Source: an uncultured Bacteroidota bacterium (lineage in GTDB: Bacteria; Bacteroidota; Bacteroidia; UKL13-3). From it: a stretch of 9,435 bases of DNA. The DNA lies in the NCBI GenBank assembly GCA_903888395.1, contig CAISTO010000217.1, positions 1 to 9,435 of the forward strand. Reading direction: 5' to 3'. The translations under genes and the position numbers were made by a program. This document shows positions 1 to 6,740 of the stretch, one piece after another; the first letter of the stretch is position 1; each line of letters begins with the position of its first letter. The notes below the pieces were generated by a model. It did not search any database and had not been told where the DNA came from. It saw only the letters and a list, made by a program, of their open reading frames with translations.

Positions 1-1
1 A

Positions 2-1624
2 AAAGGTTGGGATTTAGCACAAGCAAGCCGTCAACAATATCCTCAATGGACCAATATTTCTTTATATGTTTTTGCAGAAGTTGCCATTGCCGCCTGCGAT
101 TTAGCAGAAATTATTGGAATGGCCATTGGTTTAAATTTATTGTTTGATTTGCCATTGCTTTATGGTGTATTAATTACTGTTTTCGATTCTTTTTTATTGC
201 TATTATTAATTAATAAAGGAGTACGGAAATTAGAAATGTTTATATTCTCATTGGTAAGTATCATTGGCATTTCATTCATTGTTGAGTTAATCATAGTGAA
301 ACCAAATTTATTAGAAGTAAGTAAAGGTTTTATTCCTTCTAATTTAGATGGAAATGCACTTTATATAGCCATTGGAATCATTGGTGCTACCGTGATGCCG
401 CATAACTTATATTTACATTCTGCTTTGGTACAATCTCGAAAAATTGATAAAACATTTTCGGGTATAAAAACTGCTTTAAAGTATAATTTCATTGATTCAT
501 TTGTGGCTTTGAATTTGGCATTTTTTGTAAATGCTGCTATCCTTATTTTGGCGGCAACTGCTTTTTTTAAATTGGGTTATAACAATATTTCAAGCATTCA
601 AGACGCTCACTTATTGTTACAAAACTTGTTTGGAAACATTGCTCCTACCCTATTTGCCATAGCGTTAATTTGTGCAGGACAAAGTTCAACGATTACAGGA
701 ACTTTAGCCGGACAAATAATTATGGAAGGTTATTTGAATTTGCGTATCAGTCCAATGTTACGAAGATTGGTAACACGTTTAATTGCTATAGTTCCCGCTG
801 TTTTTACTATTTTGCTTTTTGGCAATGAAAAACTGGGTGAATTATTAGTTTTAAGTCAAGTAATATTAAGTTTACAATTAGGATTTGCTGTAATTCCATT
901 GATACATTTTACCAGCAGTAAAAAATTAATGGGTGACTTTGCTATCAAAAATTGGGTGAAAATATTGGCATGGATTGCTGCAATTTTAATTATTGGTTTA
1001 AATATTAAATTGGTTTTTGAAGAAGTATATAAATTATTTACAATGCTTGATTCCAATTATTTATATGTAAAAATAATTGTAATTGCAGTTTGTATTTTTG
1101 CCCTTGGTTTGTTGTTTTACATTACATTTAATCCATTGTTTATTAAACTTAACAAACACAAACATGTGGTGCCACATGCCAATGCATTACATATTAATAA
1201 AATTGAATTTGCTAAATATAAACACATTGCTATTTCAGTAGATTTTGGAAAACAAGATCAAGCAACCATTCAACATGCGCTTACTTTAGGAGGAAAAGAT
1301 ATTGATTATTTACTGATTCATATTGTAGAATCGGCTATTGCAAAAAGATTGGGGAAAGATGCATTGGATTTGGAAACAAAATCGGATTTAAATAATTTGG
1401 AATCGTATAGCAATGATTTAAAAAATTTGGGTTTTAACACCAAAACACAATTAGGTTTTGGAAATAGGGCTAAAGAAATTGCAAAAATAATTGCTGAAAA
1501 CAATATTGATGTATTGGTTTTAGGCGCTCATGGCCATGCAGGTATCAGCGATATTATTTTTGGCTCAACTGTTGATGAAGTGAGGCATTTAGTAAATATT
1601 CCAGTTTTAGTTGTAAAAGCATAA
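2..1624 (+). CDS. mntH: Nramp-family Mn2+/Fe2+ transporter with C-terminal UspA domain (5' partial)
   Basis: Proton-coupled divalent metal importer of the inner membrane, fused to a cytoplasmic nucleotide-binding universal-stress domain. The frame is open from the left edge, so the ATG at 119 is internal: the codons at 74-118 read AEVAIAACDLAEIIG, a conserved Nramp segment. The TM1 DPGN metal-binding motif lies off the window. The TM6 motif is visible at 386-403 as A-T-V-M-P-H; the Ala and Met of this motif coordinate the metal in structurally studied Nramps. Several further hydrophobic helices follow to about 1150. From about 1218 a UspA domain begins and runs to the stop. It carries the ATP-binding signature G-x-x-G-x9-G-S-T at 1523-1570. 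Metal choice (Mn versus Fe) cannot be decided without TM1. The next gene starts one base after the stop, suggesting co-transcription. Family and fusion are clear; the symbol is by family only. Confidence 0.93.
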   Translation, partial: KGWDLAQASRQQYPQWTNISLYVFAEVAIAACDLAEIIGMAIGLNLLFDLPLLYGVLITVFDSFLLLLLINKGVRKLEMFIFSLVSIIGISFIVELIIVKPNLLEVSKGFIPSNLDGNALYIAIGIIGATVMPHNLYLHSALVQSRKIDKTFSGIKTALKYNFIDSFVALNLAFFVNAAILILAATAFFKLGYNNISSIQDAHLLLQNLFGNIAPTLFAIALICAGQSSTITGTLAGQIIMEGYLNLRISPMLRRLVTRLIAIVPAVFTILLFGNEKLGELLVLSQVILSLQLGFAVIPLIHFTSSKKLMGDFAIKNWVKILAWIAAILIIGLNIKLVFEEVYKLFTMLDSNYLYVKIIVIAVCIFALGLLFYITFNPLFIKLNKHKHVVPHANALHINKIEFAKYKHIAISVDFGKQDQATIQHALTLGGKDIDYLLIHIVESAIAKRLGKDALDLETKSDLNNLESYSNDLKNLGFNTKTQLGFGNRAKEIAKIIAENNIDVLVLGAHGHAGISDIIFGSTVDEVRHLVNIPVLVVKA

Positions 1625-1625
1625 T

Positions 1626-2078
1626 ATGAAAACACTATTTTTCTCTATTTTTTTAATCACCAATTTGCTTTCCATTGCACAGCAAAAAAATCAGCTATCT
1701 ATTAAAGTTGGTAATCAATTATTCATTAAACCTTGTAATGCAAGCAAACCTGAATTTGTTGGAATTGAAATTTACAGTAGAAATGAAATTTACGACAAAA
1801 CCAATGTAGATTCATTAACTGGAAAAGGCTTAAGCCAAGCTTTTTTTAATACTAAAAATTTAGACGGAAAACGATTGCCTTGTTCCATGGGCGGACGCTC
1901 ATATACCATTGCTGCCATTGATAATTTTACGGATAAAGGCATTACTCACAGAATAGTTTTACTGTACGATTACTACCCATTAAACTTAATCATGGTGGAT
2001 TATGAAAGTGCTGTTTTAAACAATGAAATTGGAAATCCAAACATTCAAAAAACAGGAAGAAAAAAGAAAAGTAAATAA
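1626..2078 (+). CDS. Small exported protein of unknown function
   Basis: A 150-residue protein that I do not recognise. Residues 1-19 form a signal peptide: a Lys near the start, a hydrophobic core FFSIFLITNLL, and a likely signal-peptidase I site near SIAQ. There is no lipobox cysteine, so it is probably periplasmic or secreted rather than a lipoprotein. The mature part has two cysteines (37 and 86), which could form a disulfide, several aromatic beta-rich stretches, and a very basic tail (GRKKKSK). The ATG lies one base after the stop of the Nramp-UspA gene, so it is probably translated from the same mRNA by coupling, and a link to metal uptake or envelope stress is possible but only inferred. 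Its end lies 3 bases from the end of the convergent 59-residue gene. Confidence 0.8.
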   Translation: MKTLFFSIFLITNLLSIAQQKNQLSIKVGNQLFIKPCNASKPEFVGIEIYSRNEIYDKTNVDSLTGKGLSQAFFNTKNLDGKRLPCSMGGRSYTIAAIDNFTDKGITHRIVLLYDYYPLNLIMVDYESAVLNNEIGNPNIQKTGRKKKSK

Positions 2079-2081
2079 ATT

Positions 2082-2261
2082 TTATGAAGGCTTTTTGTTG
2101 TAATTATAGATGGTAAAAAAAGGAATGAATAAAAATGCAATTCCCAATAATCCAAAAAATAAAAGCATGTCGGCACCAACCCAATGAAGCAGTTTAAATA
2201 GGATTGCAATTACTGAAATTGAGCTAAAAAAAGCTCCTGATAGGTATGTAAGTAGTTTCAT
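2082..2261 (-). CDS. 59-residue two-helix membrane protein with GldL-like HWxGA motif
   Basis: A complete short frame read on the minus strand from ATG at 2261-2259 to TAA at 2084-2082. It has two hydrophobic segments, about residues 5-25 and 32-52, separated by the motif F-K-L-L-H-W-V-G-A-D, and ends in a polar tail (NYNKKPS). A K-(I/L)-x-H-W-x-G-A motif followed by a hydrophobic helix is shared by the N-terminus of the gliding/secretion protein GldL and by many short Bacteroidota membrane proteins. This one is far too short to be GldL and lacks its cytoplasmic domain. It starts 11 bases after the stop of the upstream aminotransferase-like gene, so it is likely the second gene of that transcript. 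Function unknown; coding status is supported by composition, motif and tight spacing. Confidence 0.7.
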   Translation of the reverse strand: MKLLTYLSGAFFSSISVIAILFKLLHWVGADMLLFFGLLGIAFLFIPFFTIYNYNKKPS

Positions 2262-2272
2262 AATTTTATTTT

Positions 2273-3541
2273 TTATGCACTCATTTCTTTTAAAGCATTT
2301 ACCAAAACATTTAACTCTTCAATAGTTGTATAAATACTTGGGGTAATTCTACAACCTTGCACTTTTGCTTTTTCATTATCAATGGCAACAGTCCAAATTT
2401 TATATTTATCAAAAAGTATTTGAGCCATGTCTGATGGCTTCATTTTTTTAATTCCAACATTCGCTATTCCGCAACTTCTTTCATCTTCAAAAGGTGTATT
2501 TATTTCAATATTCTTGAACTCTTTTACTTGGTTTGTCCAATAATTTTTCAAGAATCTTAAACGTTCTTCTTTTCTTTTTATTCCAATTAATTCATTGAAT
2601 TTAATTGCATGTGCAATGCTTAATTCAGTTGCCATTGGCTGTGTTCCCGTATGATTCAGTTTTCTAATGTCTTTTTTATCGTAACTGTATTCACCATTTA
2701 TTGGCCAAAGATTTTCAACGTTTTCATTTTTTACATATAACAATCCCGCACCCAAAGGAACACTTAACCATTTATGCAAACTACAAGCATAAAAATCGCA
2801 GTTTAAATCAGCTATTTTAAAGTCAATGTGAGCAATGGCATGCGCACCATCAACCACCACTTTTACGTTATGTTGATGTGCCATGTCACAAATTTTTTTA
2901 ATTGGTAAAATCTGACCAGTTATATTTATCATGTGACAAACCATTATCAATTTGGTTTTTTTAGTAATTGCATTTTCATAAATAGCCACAATTTCATCAT
3001 CAGATTTTGGATGATTAGGAATACTAATTATTTTATTCACCATTCCATATCTTTCGGATTGTTGTTTAAACATATCAAGCATGGCACCATAATCTTGATA
3101 AGCCATAATAGCTTCATCGCCATCTTTCCAATCCATTCCACTGATTACAGTATTCATGGATTCAGTTGTATTTCTTGTAACAATTATTTCACTTAAATCA
3201 CATTTTAAAAACTGAGCCAAATTTTTCCTTACAGCTATTTTATCATCTATCATTTTTTTACGCATGTAAAAGGATGCATGAAAATTTAACATTTTTATTT
3301 CAGCTATGTAATCATTCAAAATAGGCTGTGGCATCATGGAATAATAACCATTTTCTAAATTTATATAATCAGTTTTAAGTTTATAAGCATTCCTTAAATT
3401 AAGCCAAAAGTCTTCATCGTTTGCCATTTGAGATGCTGAATAATTTTGAAATTTATAAAATATTTCATCTGTATTTTTTCCCGATAAAGGCAATGATATT
3501 CCTGCCAAAGCTAAGGTTTTAATAAATTCACGTTTTTGCAT
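2273..3541 (-). CDS. Class V aminotransferase-fold PLP enzyme with Tat-like leader (isopenicillin-N-epimerase-like)
   Basis: PLP-dependent fold-type I enzyme of the class V (CsdA/isopenicillin-N-epimerase-like) group, 422 residues. Visible motifs: TRNTTES at 122-128 (cofactor phosphate contact), VVVDGAHA at 228-235 with D231 (pyridine nitrogen) and H234, SLHKW at 254-258 with K257 as the Schiff-base lysine, THT-like N-H-T-G-T at 296-300, and R398 in the RITPSIYTT segment, where the family binds the substrate carboxylate. The enzyme therefore looks active, but sequence alone does not separate epimerase, desulfurase, lyase or aminotransferase activity. The N-terminus (QKREFIK then a short hydrophobic stretch ALAGISLPLSG) resembles a twin-arginine leader with Lys in place of the first Arg, so folded, PLP-loaded export is possible. 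There is no obvious catalytic Cys loop of SufS type. The 59-residue membrane gene follows. Confidence 0.88.
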   Translation of the reverse strand: MQKREFIKTLALAGISLPLSGKNTDEIFYKFQNYSASQMANDEDFWLNLRNAYKLKTDYINLENGYYSMMPQPILNDYIAEIKMLNFHASFYMRKKMIDDKIAVRKNLAQFLKCDLSEIIVTRNTTESMNTVISGMDWKDGDEAIMAYQDYGAMLDMFKQQSERYGMVNKIISIPNHPKSDDEIVAIYENAITKKTKLIMVCHMINITGQILPIKKICDMAHQHNVKVVVDGAHAIAHIDFKIADLNCDFYACSLHKWLSVPLGAGLLYVKNENVENLWPINGEYSYDKKDIRKLNHTGTQPMATELSIAHAIKFNELIGIKRKEERLRFLKNYWTNQVKEFKNIEINTPFEDERSCGIANVGIKKMKPSDMAQILFDKYKIWTVAIDNEKAKVQGCRITPSIYTTIEELNVLVNALKEMSA

Positions 3542-3671
3542 TTTGGTAAATTAATTTTTTGGTAAATATAAATATTTAATAAACTAAACAAATAATTCAT
3601 GCATATAGAATGATTTAAAAAAAGGAACCAATTATCCGCTCATAATTGAAAGAGAAATAGAACAAATTTCC

Positions 3672-3689
3672 TATTATTGCCAAAGGCAA
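3672..3689 (+). promoter_or_regulatory. Possible promoter -7 box with overlapping small inverted repeat
   Basis: TATTATTG at 3672-3679 matches the Bacteroidota -7 consensus TAnnTTTG at all but one defined base. It overlaps an inverted repeat TTGCC-AAA-GGCAA at 3677-3689, which would sit on the predicted transcription start, about 25 bases upstream of the ATG at 3713. No good -33 TTTG was found at the usual distance. Weak prediction. Confidence 0.25.
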
Positions 3690-3712
3690 AAATTTAAGAT
3701 TGTCATTTAAAA

Positions 3713-4066
3713 ATGATTGATAAAATAAGGAAAACAGAAAACTTACACATCGTTTTTTGGTTGGTAAAAGATTTATGCTGGATGATGGAGTTTAAAACTG
3801 TTGGTGCACTCATGATTTTACCTACATTAGCCATGGCATTTTATGTAACCTATTTATCAAGTCAAAATTTAAAAACAGTTTTAGTGAATCTAGCAATTAT
3901 TTTTTGGATACTAGCCAATAGCGCTTGGATGCTAAAAGATTTTTATTTGGATGTTCCAAAATCAGTTTCACTAATATTTTTTATTGCCGGAATGGCAACC
4001 ATATTATTATACATTTGGTTAGCTTTTATTCAACCCTATTTTACAAAAAATAATACCAATGACTAA
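3713..4066 (+). CDS. Small membrane protein with internal two-helix duplication
   Basis: A 117-residue integral membrane protein, family not recognised. It has four hydrophobic segments arranged as two similar halves. The first half (about residues 11-49) begins LHIVFWLVKDLCWMM and the second (about 60-105) begins LAIIFWILANSAWML. Both carry F-W, six residues, then W-M, exactly 49 residues apart, and each is followed by a second hydrophobic helix. Polar residues K19 and D20 lie inside the first helix, where the second half has A and N. The C-terminus is short and polar. Its last 8 bases overlap the start of the PolX-like gene, so translation is probably coupled. No Shine-Dalgarno is visible, as is normal for this phylum. 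Function unknown; context suggests only co-expression with polX. Confidence 0.8.
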   Translation: MIDKIRKTENLHIVFWLVKDLCWMMEFKTVGALMILPTLAMAFYVTYLSSQNLKTVLVNLAIIFWILANSAWMLKDFYLDVPKSVSLIFFIAGMATILLYIWLAFIQPYFTKNNTND

Positions 4067-5729
4067 TTCAGATATAGCCGATTTATTCAAAATTTTTGCC
4101 GATTTAAGCGAGCTTCATGGCGGAAATCCTTTTAAAATAAAACAGTTTACCAATGCGTTTTTCCGCATTGATAAAATGCTTACTCCACTTGAAAATTTAT
4201 CGATTCCTGAGTTAGAAAAAATAGAAGGAATTGGGAAAGGAATAGCGGCTAAAATTGATGAAATCAATAAAACTGAAAGTTTTGAAGAACTGAATGAAAT
4301 ATTAGCAAATACGCCTGAGGGTATATTGATGATGATGAAAATTAAAGGCATTGGACCAAAAAAAATTGCCATTATTTGGAAAGAATTAGAAATAGAAGAA
4401 ATAGGTGAATTGCTTTATGCTTGTAAAGAAAACAGGTTAGCGCAAGCCAAAGGTTTTGGTTTAAAAACACAGCAAAGTGTAATTAACCAAATTGAGTTCA
4501 TGTATGCCAGTGCAAATAAGTTTCATTATGCCAAAGTGGAACAAAAAGCATTTGATTTAGTTGAAAAATTGCAAAGCATAAATACCATTCAAAAAGTTTC
4601 TCTTTGCGGAGCAATAAGAAGAAAAATGGAAGTGATAGATGCCATTGAAATATTGGTAGCAAGCAATGATATAAATGAAACCAAAAACACTTTAATTGAT
4701 AGTAATTTATTTACAGAAATTGATAATAACAATATTGAATTTAAAGGAAAATATGAACAAATTCCGGTAGAAATCTCTTTCTGTGAAAATGAAAATTTTA
4801 GTTGGCAATTGTTTGAAAAAACAGCCAATGAAAAACATTTAGCATTGTTAGATTTAAATGCAATCAATCAACAAAGTAATAGCGAAGAAGAAATTTATAA
4901 AAGTATTCAATTGCCATATATTTTTCCTGAAATGCGTGAGGGTGCAAATGAAGTAACATTAGCAAAACAAAATAAGCTGCCAACACTAATAGAATATAGC
5001 GATTTAAAGGGCGCATTGCATAATCATTCCACTTGGAGCGATGGTTTAAATTCCATTGCCGAAATGGCAAAAGCATGTGAAAAATTAGGCTATAATTATT
5101 TCGGAATTGCCGATCATAGCAAAGCTGCATTTTACGCAAAAGGTTTAAGTGAAGAGCAAATAATTAACCAACATACTGAAATAGATAAACTGAATAAAAG
5201 CAATCCCAATTTTACTGTTTTTAAAGGCATAGAATGCGATATTTTATACAATGGTCAAATGGATTATGCGAATGATGTTTTGGCCAGTTTTGATTATGTG
5301 GTTGCATCGGTTCATAGTATTTTAAAAATGAATGAAGAAAAAGCAATGAGCCGATTAATTTCAGCCATTGAAAACTCTTATACAACTATTTTGGGACATC
5401 CAACAGGACGATTATTATTATTAAGAGAAGGTTATCCAATCAATCATAAAAAAATAATTGATGCCTGCGCGGCCAATAAAGTTGCTATTGAAATTAATGC
5501 AAATCCTTATCGTTTAGACCTTGATTGGCGTTATATTGATTACGCATTAAGTAAAGGAATTATGCTATGTATTAACCCTGATGCGCACAATATTGATGGA
5601 TTAAAAGACATGTATTATGGATTACAAATAGCTAGAAAAGGAGGACTTACAAAAGAGAGTTGTTTAAATGCTTTTACTACCGAAGAACTGAAAAAATACT
5701 TTAAGCAAAAAAATAATGTTTCTATTTAA
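4059..5729 (+). CDS. polX: PolX-like protein: HhH and degenerate polymerase domain plus intact PHP phosphoesterase
   Basis: Bacterial family X DNA polymerase/3'-5' exonuclease architecture, 556 residues, close to the usual 570. N-terminal 8-kDa-like domain with helix-hairpin-helix DNA-binding motifs at about 54-61 (KIEGIGKG), 94-101 (KIKGIGPK) and 131-135. The nucleotidyltransferase region keeps G184 and R187-R188, but the GS is GA. The two catalytic aspartates of the usual GDIDIL are A195 and E197, and the third aspartate appears as E238 (IPVEIS). Polymerase activity is therefore doubtful. The C-terminal PHP domain keeps its metal ligands: H321 and H323 (LHNHSTWSDG), D352-H353, E392, H419, H447 (LGHPTGR), D508 and H510 (PDAH). 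That supports retained exonuclease or AP-endonuclease/phosphoesterase action in DNA repair. It overlaps the upstream membrane gene by 8 bases. Confidence 0.92.
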   Translation: MTNSDIADLFKIFADLSELHGGNPFKIKQFTNAFFRIDKMLTPLENLSIPELEKIEGIGKGIAAKIDEINKTESFEELNEILANTPEGILMMMKIKGIGPKKIAIIWKELEIEEIGELLYACKENRLAQAKGFGLKTQQSVINQIEFMYASANKFHYAKVEQKAFDLVEKLQSINTIQKVSLCGAIRRKMEVIDAIEILVASNDINETKNTLIDSNLFTEIDNNNIEFKGKYEQIPVEISFCENENFSWQLFEKTANEKHLALLDLNAINQQSNSEEEIYKSIQLPYIFPEMREGANEVTLAKQNKLPTLIEYSDLKGALHNHSTWSDGLNSIAEMAKACEKLGYNYFGIADHSKAAFYAKGLSEEQIINQHTEIDKLNKSNPNFTVFKGIECDILYNGQMDYANDVLASFDYVVASVHSILKMNEEKAMSRLISAIENSYTTILGHPTGRLLLLREGYPINHKKIIDACAANKVAIEINANPYRLDLDWRYIDYALSKGIMLCINPDAHNIDGLKDMYYGLQIARKGGLTKESCLNAFTTEELKKYFKQKNNVSI

Positions 5730-5739
5730 ATAAAACCTA

Positions 5740-5747
5740 TATTTTTG
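5740..5747 (+). promoter_or_regulatory. Bacteroidota-type -7 box (TATTTTTG)
   Basis: TATTTTTG matches TAnnTTTG and lies in the 24-base gap between the PolX-like gene and the ATG at 5754. With the usual spacing, transcription would begin almost at that ATG, giving a leaderless or near-leaderless message. No clear TTTG at -33 was found, so the gene may instead be read through from polX. Confidence 0.4.
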
Positions 5748-5753
5748 GCGCAA

Positions 5754-6197
5754 ATGATTGAAAACTTAACAAAATTAATAAGAGAAAATTCGGCTGAATT
5801 AATTTTAAACAACCAAGCAATAAAAAACGAAAATAAAGAGGCTGTAATTTCAGAAACAGTAAACGTAATTATTAGTCAATTAAAAATAGAAGTTTCAAAA
5901 GGTAATATTATTGGATTAACTGAAATTTTAAATAGCAATGGCAATTTATCAAACAATAAAATAGTATTAGCAATGGTATCAAATTTTAGTGAAAGTTTAT
6001 TGGCTAAATTTGAATTAAATAATAATGATGCCGAACATATTTCTCACAATTTAATTCCGGCAGTCATGCATCAATTAATTTCAAAAACAAACGATCCGAA
6101 TGACGATTCATTTAATGTTCAAGGTTTATTGAGCAATTTGGGAGGAAACGGGTTAGGAGTTATGTTAATGAATATGTTTTCATCCTACAAAAAATAA
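5754..6197 (+). CDS. DUF937-like small protein of unknown function
   Basis: A 147-residue soluble protein. The pattern MIENLxxLIRENxxELILNNxAIxNENKEAVISE, the central glycine/asparagine-rich part, and the late motif K-T-N-D-P-N-D-x-S-F-N-V-Q-G match a common Bacteroidota group related to DUF937/YidB-like proteins, recognised from memory of the family. No signal peptide or membrane helix is convincing; a short hydrophobic glycine-rich segment (GGNGLGVMLMNMF) sits at the C-terminus. The family has no firmly established function. I chose ATG 5754 rather than the in-frame TTG at 5745, because relatives begin MI(E/D)NL and the TTG is part of a promoter-like TAnnTTTG box. It follows polX by 24 bases and may be transcribed from its own promoter, from polX, or both. 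Confidence 0.8.
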   Translation: MIENLTKLIRENSAELILNNQAIKNENKEAVISETVNVIISQLKIEVSKGNIIGLTEILNSNGNLSNNKIVLAMVSNFSESLLAKFELNNNDAEHISHNLIPAVMHQLISKTNDPNDDSFNVQGLLSNLGGNGLGVMLMNMFSSYKK

Positions 6198-6247
6198 GGT
6201 GATAACATTGAATTAGGAGGAATGTTTAAGAATTTTTTATCATAAAC

Positions 6248-6277
6248 TTTGCAGTGTGAAAGTAAAAATTATATTTG
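6248..6277 (+). promoter_or_regulatory. Bacteroidota primary sigma-type promoter (TTTG-N18-TATATTTG)
   Basis: A -33 box TTTG at 6248-6251 and a perfect -7 box TATATTTG at 6270-6277 are separated by 18 bases, matching the TTTG/TAnnTTTG promoter of this phylum. Transcription would start near 6284, giving a leader of about 25 bases before the ATG at 6310 of the START-like gene. Confidence 0.7.
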
Positions 6278-6309
6278 CCCACGCTAAATAACTAAAAAAT
6301 AGTGCAATA

Positions 6310-6687
6310 ATGGCCCGTAAACAAATAATAATGGAATTTCCAATTAAAGCTTCCCCAGCTTTATTGTTTAATTATATCAGTACTCCAAGTGGTTTATCAC
6401 AATGGTTCTGTGTAGATGTGGATATTAGAAATAACTTGTTTAAATTTAAATGGGAAGGCGAAGAAACAAGCGCTGACTTAATTAAAAAAGTTAATAATAA
6501 AAGCATGAAATTTAAATGGACAGATTCTGCAAAAGATGAATATTTGGAATTTGATATAAACGTAGATGAACTTACCGATGACGTAGCTTTAGTAATTACT
6601 GACTATGCCGAGGAAAGTGAAGAAAAATATACCCATCAATTATGGGAAAGTCAAATACATGATTTAAAAAGTTGTATAGGAGCATAA
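6310..6687 (+). CDS. START-like (SRPBCC/AHSA1-type) domain protein
   Basis: A 125-residue single-domain cytosolic protein with the helix-grip pattern of Bacteroidota START-like proteins. Features seen: an opening IIMEFPIKASPALLFNYIST segment, GLSQWF at 28-33, alternating strands with FKFKWEGEE (44-52) and MKFKWTD (66-72), an acidic FDINVDELTDDVALVITDYA segment (81-100), and a long C-terminal helix with LWESQIHDLK (111-120). These folds bind hydrophobic ligands in a cavity, but no ligand is known for this group and none can be inferred here. There is no signal peptide. It has its own promoter upstream (6248-6277), and its stop codon runs directly into the strong terminator at 6686, so it is probably a single-gene transcript. 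Confidence 0.88.
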   Translation: MARKQIIMEFPIKASPALLFNYISTPSGLSQWFCVDVDIRNNLFKFKWEGEETSADLIKKVNNKSMKFKWTDSAKDEYLEFDINVDELTDDVALVITDYAEESEEKYTHQLWESQIHDLKSCIGA

Positions 6688-6724
6688 AAAAAGCCGTCAG
6701 ACATTTATCTGACGGCTTTTTTTT
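6686..6724. terminator. Bidirectional intrinsic terminator
   Basis: Perfect 10-bp stem AGCCGTCAGA (6692-6701) and TCTGACGGCT (6708-6717) with a 6-base loop, flanked by a run of A on the left and T on the right, so the stem extends through A-T pairs. It starts inside the stop codon of the START-like gene and lies 16 bases beyond the stop of the minus-strand alcohol dehydrogenase, serving both convergent genes. Confidence 0.92.
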
Positions 6725-6740
6725 AAATAAATGAAATGAA

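Noticed and set aside
119..121. ATG as the start of the Nramp gene
   Set aside because: The same frame is open to the left edge and encodes conserved Nramp sequence (AEVAIAACDLAE), so this Met is internal.
2933..3196. Open frame on the plus strand inside the aminotransferase-like gene
   Set aside because: It is antisense to a well-supported gene and its low-complexity His/Phe/Ile-rich peptide is a by-product of AT-rich coding sequence.
4115..5139. Three minus-strand open frames inside the PolX-like gene
   Set aside because: All lie antisense to strongly conserved HhH, polymerase-fold and PHP motifs and have no family features.
5745..5753. In-frame TTG as start of the DUF937-like gene
   Set aside because: Relatives begin at the Met encoded at 5754, and the TTG is part of a promoter-like TATTTTTG box.
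6215..6245. AGGAGG followed by ATG and a 7-codon frame
   Set aside because: Only one base separates the purine run from the ATG, the phylum rarely uses Shine-Dalgarno signals, and the frame lies largely upstream of the predicted transcription start near 6284.
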